Below, piece after piece: positions 9,230 to 22,213 of a stretch of 61,277 nucleotides of DNA; the stretch's first letter is position 1, and every line of letters begins with the position of its first letter. Source of the stretch: Xanthobacteraceae bacterium (lineage in GTDB: Bacteria; Pseudomonadota; Alphaproteobacteria; Rhizobiales; Xanthobacteraceae); assembly GCA_019746355.1 (NCBI GenBank), contig JAIESC010000022.1:1-61277 (forward strand). Reading direction: 5' to 3'. Under the pieces are notes generated by a model. That model searched no databases and was not told the DNA's origin. It saw only the letters and a list, made by a program, of their open reading frames with translations. Position numbers and translations under genes: made by a program.

Positions 9230-10213
9230 ATGGGACGCATCGCATTCTGTGGTGCTGCGCTCGGCGCGTTGCTTGCGGCGGCCGCGGCACAAGCTCAAGG
9301 ACAAACCCAAACACAGGCGCAAGCCCCGTCCTGGACGGTGCCGGCGGAAAACCAGCGCTGCCCGTCGAAATGGGGCGCCGCGGACGAGCGTGGCTCAGCG
9401 AACCACCAGAAGCCCGCGGCGGTGCTCAACGCCGCCAAGCTGATCAAGGCCGGCGAGGTCATCGAGCTGGCCCATGTGCTTGGCCCGAACATGGCGTTCT
9501 TCGGCACGCGCCGGTTCGACGTGCACATCAAGCGCACGTTCATGAACCAGTTCTCCAATATGCGCGGCAGCAATGAGGAGATCGTCGTCACCGAGCTGGG
9601 GCAGGTCGGCACGCAGTTCGACGGCTTCGCGCATCAGACACATCTGAACAGCTGGTACAATTGCTACAAGGTCGACGAGAACGCGACCCGCACCGGCTTC
9701 AACAAGCTCGGCGTCCACAACGTCGGCGGCCTGTTCACGCGGGGCGTGATGATCGACGTCGCGGGCTACAAAGGCGTCGAGATGCTGGGCGACACCTACG
9801 AGATCACGGTCGAGGACCTCGAAGGCGCGCTCAAGAAGCAGAACATGGCCTTGCAGCCCGGCGACGCGGTGCTGATCAACACCGGCTGGGGCAAGCTCTA
9901 CGGCAAGGATAATCCGCGCTACGTGAAGTCGTGCCCCGGGATCGGCGTTCAGGCCGCGCTCTGGCTTGCGAGCAAGGACCCGATGCTGATCGGAGCCGAC
10001 AACTGGCCGGTGGAGGTGGCCCCCAATCCCGACAAGCAGCTCTCATTGCCGGTCCACCAGATCGCGCTCGTGGTGAACGGCATCCATCTGCTTGAGAACC
10101 TGAAGCTCGACGAGCTTGCGGCGAAGAACGTCGGCGAGTTCGCCTTCATTATGCAGCCGCTCAAGATTCAGGGCGGCACCGGCTCGACCGTGTCGCCGAT
10201 CGCGGTGCGGTAG
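9230..10213 (+). CDS. Exported cyclase-family (kynurenine formamidase-like) protein
   Basis: A 327-residue protein of the cyclase family (PF04199; includes bacterial kynurenine formamidase and isatin hydrolase). It starts MGRIAFCGAALGALLAAAAAQAQ, a Sec signal peptide, after a CAGGGGG ribosome site. Family metal-site residues appear as GQVGTQFDGFAHQTH. Compared with the usual HxGTHxDxPxH, the first and second His are replaced (V-G-T-Q), while Asp and the last His remain. The motif GDAVLINTGWG is also typical. An exported location is unusual for kynurenine formamidase, so the substrate is probably different. The divergent chemoreceptor gene upstream might sense a related compound, but that is speculation. 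Confidence 0.82.
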   Translation: MGRIAFCGAALGALLAAAAAQAQGQTQTQAQAPSWTVPAENQRCPSKWGAADERGSANHQKPAAVLNAAKLIKAGEVIELAHVLGPNMAFFGTRRFDVHIKRTFMNQFSNMRGSNEEIVVTELGQVGTQFDGFAHQTHLNSWYNCYKVDENATRTGFNKLGVHNVGGLFTRGVMIDVAGYKGVEMLGDTYEITVEDLEGALKKQNMALQPGDAVLINTGWGKLYGKDNPRYVKSCPGIGVQAALWLASKDPMLIGADNWPVEVAPNPDKQLSLPVHQIALVVNGIHLLENLKLDELAAKNVGEFAFIMQPLKIQGGTGSTVSPIAVR

Positions 10214-10619
10214 CTCCGAGCATGATGGCCGCCCGCCACGAGGCGGCCCGCCATCAAGTCGCGCGATGCTTGCAGCGTCCCAAGACCGTCGGCCGGGGCT
10301 CCCGGCCCGCGTGCAGCGCAAACACCTGCGCGGATGGTTGCGCGGCCGTAGGTCAGGCGCCGCCCCGGCGAGCGTTGCGGGGGTTGGACACGCTGCAGAA
10401 AAGGGAGCGAAAGTTCCCGCCGCTCCTGGGCTTTGCTGGGCTTGGGCGTCCTTGCGCGTGTTGCACCGCATTGATCGATATGTTACGGAACCGCGCGATT
10501 TTCGTGGGGTTCGGCGACGGCCCCCAGGATCCCAAAATTCCCTTGAAATCCAAGGGTTTGCGCCGTGCCTCCGTTGGTTGGCGCCGAGCCTGCGGATTTG
10601 ACTTCAAGAGCATCCCGAC
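10214..10619 (+). other. Intergenic region upstream of the atp operon
   Basis: About 400 bases without a supported gene. At 10223-10255 an imperfect GC-rich hairpin (GATGGCCGCC ... GGCGGCCCGCCATC) just after the cyclase stop may be its terminator. The rest must hold the atpHAGDC promoter and leader. No match good enough to call a promoter was found by eye. ORFs on either strand here lack coding character. Confidence 0.5.
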
Positions 10620-12712
<2,093 letters not shown>

Positions 12713-12744
12713 GGCCGATGCCAGCATTCTGAAGGGTCGACTGA

Positions 12745-15077
<2,333 letters not shown>

Positions 15078-15101
15078 CACTTACGCCAGGGTCGGATCAG
15101 C

Positions 15102-15512
15102 ATGGCCACGTTCCATTTCGAACTCGTTTCGCCGGAGAAAATCGCGTTTGCCGGCGACGTCGACCAGGTCGACATCCCGGGCGCGGAAGGCGACTTCGGT
15201 GTGTTCGCCGGCCATGCGCCGCTGATCTCGCTGCTGCGTCCCGGCGTCGTGACGGTGTATAAGGGCGGCGAAGAAACCAAGCTCGTCGTGCTCGGCGGGC
15301 TTGCTGAAGTGGGCCCCGGCGGCCTGACGCTTCTCGCCGACGTCGCCACCTCGATCGAAGAAGTCGACCGCGTCGCGTTGCAGGCGCAGATCGCCGCGAT
15401 GGAAGAGCGCGTGAAGCAGATGGAGCTAGGCTCCTCGCTGGACCGCGAGATCACCCGCCTCGACCATCTGAAGATGCTCGACCTGCATCTGCAGGGCACG
15501 GCGATGCACTAG
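15102..15512 (+). CDS. atpC: ATP synthase F1 subunit epsilon
   Basis: A 136-residue epsilon subunit, which sits on the gamma-c ring interface and can inhibit hydrolysis. The N-terminal beta-sandwich ([38 protein letters not shown]) is complete. It is followed by a short helical C-terminal part ([22 protein letters not shown]), as in other alphaproteobacteria. It is the last gene of the atp operon and its stop codon lies inside the following hairpin. Confidence 0.96.
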   Translation: MATFHFELVSPEKIAFAGDVDQVDIPGAEGDFGVFAGHAPLISLLRPGVVTVYKGGEETKLVVLGGLAEVGPGGLTLLADVATSIEEVDRVALQAQIAAMEERVKQMELGSSLDREITRLDHLKMLDLHLQGTAMH

Positions 15513-15542
15513 CGGCCGCCCATCCCGGGCGAGCGGCCGCTA
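15510..15542. terminator. Hairpin at the atpC end, candidate terminator
   Basis: A perfect 10-bp stem TAGCGGCCGC / GCGGCCGCTA with a 13-base loop. The left arm begins with the atpC stop codon. No T run follows on either strand, so termination by this hairpin alone is uncertain. It lies between converging atpC and rppH. Confidence 0.45.
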
Positions 15543-15570
15543 AGCCGGACCTTGGCCCGGGTGCAAAATC

Positions 15571-16071
15571 CTACCTGGTGAACTTCGAGAACGCCTTGAC
15601 GACCTGCTCGTAGGTCTCGCGTTTGAACGGCACGACCAGGTCGGGCAGGTTCTCCATCGGCTCCCAGCGCCAGTCGATGAACTCCGGATCGTGCCCGCCG
15701 CCCGGGTTCTCGATGTCGATCTCGCTGTCCTTGCCGGTGAAGCGCAGCGCGTACCACTTCTGTTTCTGGCCCTTGTATTTTCCGTCCCAGGCCTTTTTGC
15801 CGAACTTTTTCGGGATGTCGTAGATCAGCCAGTTCCGGATATCGCCGAGCTTCTCGACCGACTTGATGTTGGTCTCCTCGTAGAGCTCGCGCAGCGCGGC
15901 CGGATAGGGCTTCTCGCCCTCGTCGATCCCGCCCTGCGGCATCTGCCAGACATGGGTCTCGTCGATGTGCTCCGGTCCGCTGGCACGCCGGCCGATGAAC
16001 ACAAGGCCCTTGCGGTTGATCACGCAAAGTCCGGCGCAGGGACGATAGGGCAGGGCTTCGTAGCGTGGCAT
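15571..16071 (-). CDS. rppH: RNA pyrophosphohydrolase (Nudix)
   Basis: A 166-residue Nudix hydrolase. RppH removes pyrophosphate from mRNA 5' ends to trigger decay; the closely related dinucleoside polyphosphate hydrolase function is an alternative. The Nudix box is complete: [20 protein letters not shown], then TNI. The N-terminal [21 protein letters not shown] and later [15 protein letters not shown] are typical of the alphaproteobacterial RppH/InvA group. The start [11 protein letters not shown] is preferred to the upstream ATG because homologues begin there. It is convergent with atpC and follows the divergent-deacetylase gene on the same strand. Confidence 0.92.
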   Translation of the reverse strand: MPRYEALPYRPCAGLCVINRKGLVFIGRRASGPEHIDETHVWQMPQGGIDEGEKPYPAALRELYEETNIKSVEKLGDIRNWLIYDIPKKFGKKAWDGKYKGQKQKWYALRFTGKDSEIDIENPGGGHDPEFIDWRWEPMENLPDLVVPFKRETYEQVVKAFSKFTR

Positions 16072-16187
16072 TGCGGTTTCTCTGCTGAAAATCACACCCG
16101 TGCAGGCGGGCGATCCGGCATCAATGATCTAGCAGAAAGATCGGCCATGCGCGCGTGCGGCGTGCCCGTTCGCACGGGACCGGAAAA

Positions 16188-17444
16188 TCACGACGACTTC
16201 GGCTTGTTCGCCACGACGCTGATCGGCACCAGCACGAAGCCGCGATTTTCGGCGGCGCGGGCCCAGAACGCGATGCGTTCGATCGAGGCGGGCGCAGCCG
16301 CGGCGATGCCGACCACGGACCCGCGCTCGCGCGCCGCTGCTTCGAGCCGCGCCAGCGCCCCGTCGATGTGCGACGCGGACGGCACCGAGTCGAGGATGAT
16401 CTCGGCCTTGGCGAACGGCAGGTTGTTGGCGCCGGCAATCTGCGGTGCAAGGCTGCGCGGTGACGAGCCGTCATCGACGTAGATCAGGCCGCGCTTTGCG
16501 GCCTCCCGCAGCACCGGCGCCAGCGCCTGCTCGGTCGAGGTGAACCGCCCGCCCATGTAGTTGACGATGCCGACATAGCCCTGGAACCGGCTCATCAGCC
16601 AGTACAGGCGGTCGATGTTCTGGTCCGGCGCGATCGAAGTCAGCAGCGTCTGCGGGCCCGGATCGTTGTCGGGATAGTCGAACGGCTCCATCGGAGTCTG
16701 CAGCAGCACCTCGTGACCCTGGGCGCGCGCGCTTGCCACGTTGCGCTCGACGTCGGCGCCGTAAGGCTGGAAGGCGAGCGTCACCGGACCAGGCAGCTGC
16801 TCGATGGCCTGCCGCGTGAAGTTTGCGCTGACGCCAAGGCCGGTCAGAACGATGGCGATGCGGGGGCCGCCTTTGCGGCCGGTGGCGGCGGCGGCGGGGC
16901 GGGCGTAAGCCTCGGCGGGGCGGGCGCCGTCCGGCGCGATGCGCGGGATCGCGCCGTGCCGGGAGCTTTCCAGCAGCCGCTGCTCGGCCGGCGCGCGGGA
17001 GTCCTGCGCTGCCGGGATCGGCACCTCCTGACGCTTGCCGGTGCTGCCGTCGATGATGGTGACGGTGTTGCGGCCGGGACCGGCGGGAGGCGATGGGGGA
17101 GCCGGCGGCTGGGCCTGGGCCTGGGCGGGCGGCGGAACGGGGATCGTCAGGGCGCCGTCCGGGCCGTCATAGCTGCGCGGGCCCTGCGCCGGATTGACCG
17201 ACACCACGCCGGGCATCGCGGGCTTCGGCGGGCTGGGGGGTGCGCCAAGCCCGGTCGCCACCATCGTGACGGGCTCGCCGCCGTTCGGATCGCTCACCAC
17301 CAGCGCCCAGCCGGCAAAGGCGCAGATGAACACGCCGAGCGCCAGCGCGATGACGTGCGGCAGGTATCCGGTCGGCAGCTTGAAGCGCCGCGGCGCAGCC
17401 TTGGCTTTCCGGCCGAGCGGGGCGCTCAGTTCGTCATCGGCCAC
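16188..17444 (-). CDS. Divergent polysaccharide deacetylase family protein (DUF610/YibQ type)
   Basis: A 418-residue membrane-anchored protein. A short basic N-terminus precedes one membrane helix (VIALALGVFICAFAGWALVV, about residues 31-50), then a Pro/Ala/Gln-rich periplasmic linker (to about 190). The C-terminal catalytic-like domain (from GGPRIAIVLTGLGVSANFTRQAI) carries QTPMEPFDYPDNDPGPQTLL, the hallmark of this family. The family neighbours CtpA and EnvC in many proteobacteria and is thought to act on the cell wall; its enzyme activity is not established. The same neighbourhood holds here, which supports a role in cell-wall remodelling or division. Confidence 0.88.
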   Translation of the reverse strand: MADDELSAPLGRKAKAAPRRFKLPTGYLPHVIALALGVFICAFAGWALVVSDPNGGEPVTMVATGLGAPPSPPKPAMPGVVSVNPAQGPRSYDGPDGALTIPVPPPAQAQAQPPAPPSPPAGPGRNTVTIIDGSTGKRQEVPIPAAQDSRAPAEQRLLESSRHGAIPRIAPDGARPAEAYARPAAAATGRKGGPRIAIVLTGLGVSANFTRQAIEQLPGPVTLAFQPYGADVERNVASARAQGHEVLLQTPMEPFDYPDNDPGPQTLLTSIAPDQNIDRLYWLMSRFQGYVGIVNYMGGRFTSTEQALAPVLREAAKRGLIYVDDGSSPRSLAPQIAGANNLPFAKAEIILDSVPSASHIDGALARLEAAARERGSVVGIAAAAPASIERIAFWARAAENRGFVLVPISVVANKPKSS

Positions 17445-17534
17445 GGACCTAAAGCTCCTTCCGAATCATCGGCCGAGCCTAGAGGGGGATCGTTAACTCT
17501 CCGTTCACCGTGAGAATTCAATTGCAGCCTGCAA

Positions 17535-17566
17535 AAGCGAGCGGGGCGGCCTTTCGGCCGCCCCGC
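17535..17566 (-). terminator. Intrinsic terminator of the ctpA end
   Basis: An 11-bp perfect stem GCGGGGCGGCC / GGCCGCCCCGC with a 4-base loop (17541-17566). Read on the minus strand it is followed by CGCTTTTGC, a short T run. It lies 24 bases after the ctpA stop, which separates the ctpA message from the next gene on that strand. Confidence 0.65.
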
Positions 17567-17590
17567 GCAGAACCGACGCCTTTCAGGGGT

Positions 17591-18928
17591 CTACTGATTG
17601 GAGGCGCGTCGCGGATTCGGCGGATAGGCCGAGTTGGTGGTCGTGCCGCGCATCAGGTCGAGCGCCATCTTCAGCGCCTTGTCGTTCTTCGGATCCGGCG
17701 GCACGTAGGACTGCGACCCTGTCTGCTCATCGCCGTCGGCCTTGAGATGGCCGCGCAGCGAGGACTCGCCCTTGGTGTCGGTCCGTGCCTTGAGGTCGTC
17801 CGGCACGTCCTGCAGCACTTCGATGTCCGGCACGATGCCCTTGGCCTGGATCGACTTGCCCGACGGCGTGAAGTAGCGCGCCGTGGTCAGCCGCAGCGCG
17901 CCGTTGGCGGAGCCGAGCGGGATGATGGTCTGCACCGAGCCCTTGCCGAACGAGCGCGTGCCGATCAGCGTCGCGCGCTTGTGGTCCTGCAATGCGCCGG
18001 CGACGATTTCCGAAGCCGACGCCGAGCCGCCGTTGATCAGCACGATCACCGGCTTGCCCTTGATCAGGTCACCCGGCCGCGCGCTGAAGCGCTGGGTCTC
18101 TTCGGCGTTGCGGCCGCGGGTCGAGACGATCTCGCCGCGCTCGAGGAACGCATCCGAGACGGAAATCGCCTGATCAAGCAGCCCGCCCGGGTTGTTGCGC
18201 AGGTCGAGCACATAGCCCTTGAGCTTGTCCGCCGGGATCTGGCTCTGCAGATCGGTGATCGCCTTCTTCAGGTTCTCGGTGGTCTGCTCGTTGAACTGGC
18301 TGACGCGGATATAGCCGACGTCCTCCTCCTGCCGCGAGCGCACCGCACGGACGCGGATGATGTCGCGGGTGATGGTCACCTCGACCGGCTTGTCCTGGCC
18401 CTTGCGCATGATGGTGAGCTTGATCTTGGTGTTCACCGGGCCGCGCATCTTCTCGACCGCCTGATTGAGCGTCAGGCCTTGCACCTGCTCCTCGTCGAGC
18501 TTGGTGATGATGTCGTTGGCCATCACGCCGGCCTTGGCGGCGGGCGTGTCGTCGATCGGGGCGACGACCTTGATCAGGCCGTCCTCCATGGTGACCTCGA
18601 TGCCGAGCCCGCCGAATTCGCCGCGGGTCTGCACCTGCATGTCGCGGAACGCCTTCGGCTCCATGTAGCTCGAGTGCGGGTCGAGACCGGCCAGCATGCC
18701 GTTGATTGCGGATTCGATCAGCTTGGAGTCGTCGGGTTTCTCGACGTAGTCGGCCCGCACGCGCTCGAACACGTCGCCGAACAGGTTGAGCTGCCGGTAG
18801 GTGTCGGCGGCGGCGGCCTTGGCGCTGGAGCCGAACGCAATCGGCACCAGCCGCGGCTGGGTCACCATCAGCGTGAGCGCTGCGCCCGACGCCGCACCGA
18901 GAAGGAGGAGAACTGTCTTGCGCATCAT
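17591..18928 (-). CDS. ctpA: Carboxyl-terminal processing protease, S41 family
   Basis: A 445-residue periplasmic/lipid-side protease. It starts MMRKTVLLLLGAASGAALTLMV, a signal peptide or anchor. A PDZ domain (about residues 75-155; EFGGLGIEVTMEDGLIKVVAPIDDTPAAKAGV) precedes the tail-specific protease core. The catalytic Ser lies in NGGSASASEIVAGAL and the Lys in GTRSFGKGSVQT. A disordered tail contains PPDPKNDKALKMALDLM. In this group CtpA works with EnvC-type activators in envelope maintenance. The start was placed at 18928 because ATGATG overlaps the envC TGA, giving translational coupling; an upstream ATG at 18961 lies inside envC. Confidence 0.94.
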   Translation of the reverse strand: MMRKTVLLLLGAASGAALTLMVTQPRLVPIAFGSSAKAAAADTYRQLNLFGDVFERVRADYVEKPDDSKLIESAINGMLAGLDPHSSYMEPKAFRDMQVQTRGEFGGLGIEVTMEDGLIKVVAPIDDTPAAKAGVMANDIITKLDEEQVQGLTLNQAVEKMRGPVNTKIKLTIMRKGQDKPVEVTITRDIIRVRAVRSRQEEDVGYIRVSQFNEQTTENLKKAITDLQSQIPADKLKGYVLDLRNNPGGLLDQAISVSDAFLERGEIVSTRGRNAEETQRFSARPGDLIKGKPVIVLINGGSASASEIVAGALQDHKRATLIGTRSFGKGSVQTIIPLGSANGALRLTTARYFTPSGKSIQAKGIVPDIEVLQDVPDDLKARTDTKGESSLRGHLKADGDEQTGSQSYVPPDPKNDKALKMALDLMRGTTTNSAYPPNPRRASNQ

Positions 18929-20265
18929 CCGCGAACCTTTTCGCCTTTGCTTGCCGCCCACCAGGGGCTGGGATCGACTGGTGTACCGTCTTTCCGGAAC
19001 TCGACGTAAAGAACCGGCCTTTCGGGGTTGGATGCCGAGCTTGCCGGAGGTTGCGTGCCGCCCATCACCGCAACAGGCTCTCCTGTCAGCACAAACTGGC
19101 CGACATTGACTGAAATCCGTTCCATCCCGGCGAGTACCACATGATATCCGCCGCCGGCATTAAGGATCAAGACTTGGCCGTAATTACGGAAGGGAGCGGC
19201 ATAAACCACCCACCCGTCACACGGAGCCGTGACCGGGGAACTCGCGCGGGCCGCAATCGCAATGCCCTTTTCCGTGCCGCCCGCGCTGTCCGGAGCCCCG
19301 AATTCCTTGATCCGGGCGCCGTTAACCGGAAATGGCAATTGTCCGCGGGCCGAGGCAAAGGCGATTGCCGGAGCCAGCCGCCCGGGGTCCCGCAGGGCGG
19401 TCAGATCGGTCCGGCCGCTGTCCCGGGCCGCTTCCTTGGCCTTTTCGTCGGCGGCCCGTTCGGCCGACCGTGCGGCCTTGCCGGCGCTGTCGAGACCCTG
19501 CTCAACCCTTCCGATCAAATCTTTGAGATTATCCACCTGACGGGCGAGCACGATCGCCTTCTGCCGCTCGGCGTCGAGCGCCTTTTCCGTTTCCGCCTGC
19601 TTTTTCTGCCGCTCGCCCATCAGCGCCGTGATTCGCTGGCGCTCTTCGGTGAGCGAAGCAATGTCGCGGGCGAGGCGGTCCTTTTCGTCGGCGATCTCCT
19701 TGCGAATCCGCACCAGGTCGGCGAGGTCGGCCGCCAGCGCGTCGGCCTGCATCCGCATCTCCGGCACCACCGCGCCAAGCATGATGGCGGTGCGGACCGA
19801 TTGGAGCGCATCCTCCGGGCGCACCATGATCGCGGGCGGCGGGTGCCGCCCCATGCGCTGCAGCGCGGCCAGCACCTCGGCGATGACGGCGCGGCGGCTG
19901 CTCAGCGATTCACGGATCCGCTGCTCGCTGGCATCGAGCGGCTTGAGCCGCGTCTCGGTCTCGCCGATGCGGTCCTCCGCGCTGCGCAGGCGGGCGGCGG
20001 CGTCGATCATCGCCTGATTGAGTTTCCTGCGGTCCTCGCCGATCGCGTCGATCTCGGTCTTGAGCTTGGCCTGGGTTTCCGAAGCCTTCTTCTGCTCGGC
20101 GCGCAGCGCCTCGATCTCCTGATCGCGCTGGCGCAACGCGTCCATCGCCGACTGGGCGAGGGCGGGACCGGGCGGGGGCAAAAGGGTGGGGAGCAAAAGC
20201 AGCGCGACGGCGAGCGTCGCGCCCAGCGCGCGAGACGAATCGGGCATCCGTTCCGAAGCGCTCAT
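18925..20265 (-). CDS. envC: Murein hydrolase activator EnvC (degenerate M23/LytM)
   Basis: A 446-residue exported protein. After a signal peptide (LGATLAVALLLLPTLLPPPGPALAQS) come two long coiled-coil stretches (about residues 45-110 and 170-270), then a C-terminal LytM domain. The domain has lost its zinc ligands. The position of HxGxD reads EKGIAIAAR, and the late HxH position reads LYVEFRKDG. This is the state of EnvC, which does not cleave murein itself but activates amidases during septum splitting. The start MSASERMPDSSR is chosen as the reading nearest the signal; upstream MPGLPEQP is possible. It is coupled to ctpA by a 4-base overlap. Confidence 0.92.
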   Translation of the reverse strand: MSASERMPDSSRALGATLAVALLLLPTLLPPPGPALAQSAMDALRQRDQEIEALRAEQKKASETQAKLKTEIDAIGEDRRKLNQAMIDAAARLRSAEDRIGETETRLKPLDASEQRIRESLSSRRAVIAEVLAALQRMGRHPPPAIMVRPEDALQSVRTAIMLGAVVPEMRMQADALAADLADLVRIRKEIADEKDRLARDIASLTEERQRITALMGERQKKQAETEKALDAERQKAIVLARQVDNLKDLIGRVEQGLDSAGKAARSAERAADEKAKEAARDSGRTDLTALRDPGRLAPAIAFASARGQLPFPVNGARIKEFGAPDSAGGTEKGIAIAARASSPVTAPCDGWVVYAAPFRNYGQVLILNAGGGYHVVLAGMERISVNVGQFVLTGEPVAVMGGTQPPASSASNPERPVLYVEFRKDGTPVDPSPWWAASKGEKVRG

Positions 20266-20304
20266 CGGCTGCTCAGGTAATCCCGGCACGCCGCGAAAGC
20301 AACC

Positions 20305-20787
20305 TCAGGCGCGGTGATAAGGGTGCCCGGACAGGATGCTGACCGCCCGGTAGATCTGCTCGAGCAGCATCACGCGGACGAGCTGATGCGGCCAGGTGGC
20401 CGCGCCGAAGGCCAGCTTGACGCTGGCCTTCTCGCGCAGCGCCGGCGCGAGGCCATCGTCGCCGCCGATGATGAAAACCGCAGCCGGGCGCCCGTCGTCA
20501 CGCCAGCGGCCGAGGCGGCTGGCCAACGTCGCGCTGTCGAGGCTTTCGCCGCGCTCGTCAAGGATGATGATGATCGCCTTGTCGGGAATAAGGTTCGTGA
20601 GCGCGATCGATTCCTCGATCATGCGCTTGCTCACGTCCTGGGCACGGCTCTCGCGGATCTCGACCACTTCGGTGTCGCGGAAGCCGATGCGGCGGCCGGA
20701 CTGCTCGGCGCGCTTGCGGTAGCGCTCCGCCAGCTCCCGTTCGGGGCCATCCTTCAACCGGCCGATGGCGGCGACCACCAGACGCAT
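20305..20787 (-). CDS. rlmH: 23S rRNA (pseudouridine1915-N3)-methyltransferase
   Basis: A 160-residue SPOUT methyltransferase that methylates pseudouridine 1915 in helix 69 of 23S rRNA. It starts MRLVVAAIGRLKDGPERELAERYRKR. The knotted SAM-binding region is visible as AVFIIGGDDGLAPALREKA, and the C-terminal knot as LPHQLVRVMLLEQIYRA with HPYHRA at the end. Its place between rsfS and envC is the conserved order. Confidence 0.95.
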   Translation of the reverse strand: MRLVVAAIGRLKDGPERELAERYRKRAEQSGRRIGFRDTEVVEIRESRAQDVSKRMIEESIALTNLIPDKAIIIILDERGESLDSATLASRLGRWRDDGRPAAVFIIGGDDGLAPALREKASVKLAFGAATWPHQLVRVMLLEQIYRAVSILSGHPYHRA

Positions 20788-20817
20788 AGGCGCCGCCCTA
20801 GGCGGAGTGAAACGACG

Positions 20818-20832
20818 CCGTCCTTCGGACGG
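20818..20832. repeat. Small perfect hairpin upstream of rlmH
   Basis: CCGTCC-TTC-GGACGG is a perfect 6-bp stem with a UUC loop, in the gap between rsfS and rlmH. It lacks a T run. It may protect or shape the rlmH leader, or belong to the adjacent palindromic repeat. Confidence 0.4.
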
Positions 20833-20845
20833 CTATGCCTGTTTT

Positions 20846-20894
20846 GCGCATGTTCTTGACGGAAAACCGGTGCCCACTTTTCCGGAACATGCGC
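20846..20894. repeat. Palindromic intergenic repeat (GCGCATGTTC...GAACATGCGC)
   Basis: Perfect 10-base outer arms enclose a second pairing GGAAAA/TTTTCC and the core ACCGGTGCCCACTTTTCC. This is a known style of repeat in bradyrhizobial genomes. Its right edge touches the rsfS stop codon. Related outer-arm designs occur at 25507-25579 and 27814-27880 in this window. Confidence 0.7.
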
Positions 20895-21328
20895 TAGCGT
20901 TTCGACTTCCCGCGCGTGCCTGACCACATCTTTTCGAGATCGTAGAAGGCGCGCACTTCCGGCCGGAACACGTGAAGGACCACATCGCCGGCGTCGATCA
21001 GCACCCAGTCGCAATGCGGCATGCCTTCGACGCGCGCGTCCTTGATGCCGGCCTTTTTCAGGCCTTCAAGCACGCGATCGGCGACGGCGCCGACATGGCG
21101 ATTCGACCGGCCGCTGGTGATGACCATGGCGTCGGTGAATGCGGTCTTGCCGGTGAGGTCGATGGTGATGGTGTCCTCGGCCTTCATGTCTTCGAGGCGG
21201 TCGAGGATCAGGCGAAGCGTCTCCTGGGCGTCAGGACGCTGGGAGACGGGTGCGGGCGCACGACGGGCGGTGGCCCGAGGAGCTGCTATGGGGGACAGGG
21301 TCGTCCTTTCCTTTCGTTTGCCGCTCAC
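20894..21328 (-). CDS. rsfS: Ribosome silencing factor
   Basis: A 144-residue RsfS/Iojap (DUF143) protein, which binds ribosomal protein L14 and blocks subunit joining when nutrients are scarce. The conserved core is DTITIDLTGKTAFTDAMVITSGRSNRHVGAVADRVLEGLK followed by HCDWVLIDAGDVVLHVF and RAFYDLEKMW. The N-terminal 30 residues are basic and Pro/Ala-rich and may be partly untranslated if an internal start is used. Position between nadD and rlmH is the conserved arrangement. Confidence 0.94.
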   Translation of the reverse strand: MSGKRKERTTLSPIAAPRATARRAPAPVSQRPDAQETLRLILDRLEDMKAEDTITIDLTGKTAFTDAMVITSGRSNRHVGAVADRVLEGLKKAGIKDARVEGMPHCDWVLIDAGDVVLHVFRPEVRAFYDLEKMWSGTRGKSKR

Positions 21329-21396
21329 GCCCCAGACGCGCCGGGGCCAGACTCACTCACAGCACCCCCTAAGATAGGCACTCAGGCTCAAGGGAT

Positions 21397-22014
21397 TCAA
21401 TGGTTCCGCGTGCTTTTTCGCAAGGCGCGCAGCGCGGTTGAGGACAACGGCGACTTCAGGCCGTGCAGGTAAAGCCAGGCCGGCGGGTTCCGCTCGGCCA
21501 GCACGGGGGCGAAGCGCTCGGGCAGGCGATAGCGCGACAGCGCCTGGGCCGCGCGGCCGCTTGCCGCGTAGAGGCTCGAGCCCATCCGGTCGACGACCGC
21601 CATGGGCATGAGGGCAGCGATGCCACGCCAGTTTTGCCAGCGGTAGAAGCTCCGCAGATTGTCCGCGCCCATCACCCAGACGAAGCGGACGCCCGGGCAG
21701 CGGCGCACCAGATAGCGCAACGTGTCGTAGGTGTAGCGCGTGTTGATGACAGCTTCGAGACCGGTGATGTCGATGCGCGGATGGGCGGCGAGGGCGCGGG
21801 CGTCGGCCATACGTTCCGCGAGCGGGCGCAGATGCCGTGTGTCCTTCAGCGGGTTGCCCGGCGTCACCAGCCACCACATCCGGTCGAGGCGAAGCCGCTT
21901 CATGGCGAGCAGGCTCGCACCGAGATGGGCGGCGTGCGGCGGATCGAACGTGCCGCCGAACAGGCCAATCCGCATTCCGGGCGCATGCGGCGGAACAACC
22001 AACCTCTCCGTCAT
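21397..22014 (-). CDS. nadD: Nicotinate-nucleotide adenylyltransferase
   Basis: A 205-residue NadD, which makes nicotinate adenine dinucleotide in NAD synthesis. The nucleotide-binding motif is GLFGGTFDPPHAAHL, the central WVMGADNLRSFYRWQ segment is present, and LSSTALRALR near the C-terminus corresponds to the ISSTxxR motif. The start MTERLVVPPHAPG is chosen because related proteins carry a PPHAPG leader; MRIGLFGG (21975) is the shorter option. The chosen ATG lies at the edge of an inverted repeat element, whose sequence supplies the start codon, and it has no clear ribosome site. Confidence 0.9.
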   Translation of the reverse strand: MTERLVVPPHAPGMRIGLFGGTFDPPHAAHLGASLLAMKRLRLDRMWWLVTPGNPLKDTRHLRPLAERMADARALAAHPRIDITGLEAVINTRYTYDTLRYLVRRCPGVRFVWVMGADNLRSFYRWQNWRGIAALMPMAVVDRMGSSLYAASGRAAQALSRYRLPERFAPVLAERNPPAWLYLHGLKSPLSSTALRALRKSTRNH

Positions 22015-22207
22015 TCCGGCCGAGCGCCAACGGGTCCGGCCCTTTTTGGCCGGCCCGATGACAGGCTCCGCGCGAGAGCCGGAATCCATAACCCCAACTC
22101 TCGCCATCATTCGCACCGGTGGTGGCTATGGATTCCGGGTTCGCGCCCATAGCGCGTCGAAGACGCGCGTGAGCGCGCTGGCGGGCGCGCCCCGGAATGA
22201 CGGAGAG
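22004..22207. repeat. Composite inverted REP element, two head-to-head units
   Basis: Unit A (22004-22090) and unit B (22127-22207) are inverted relative to each other. The outer 16 bases CTCTCCGTCATTCCGG (22004-22019) and CCGGAATGACGGAGAG (22192-22207) are perfect complements. The inner 12 bases CCGGAATCCATA (22079-22090) and TATGGATTCCGG (22127-22138) are also perfect. Each unit is itself bounded by ATTCCGG/CCGGAAT. Such units are common in rhizobial genomes and are thought to be non-autonomous mobile elements. The element lies between proA and nadD and overlaps the proposed nadD start. Confidence 0.8.
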
Positions 22208-22213
22208 CTTGCA

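Noticed and set aside
20818..20832. Intrinsic terminator of rsfS
   Set aside because: The stem is short and not followed by a T run on the minus strand; rsfS and rlmH are probably co-transcribed.
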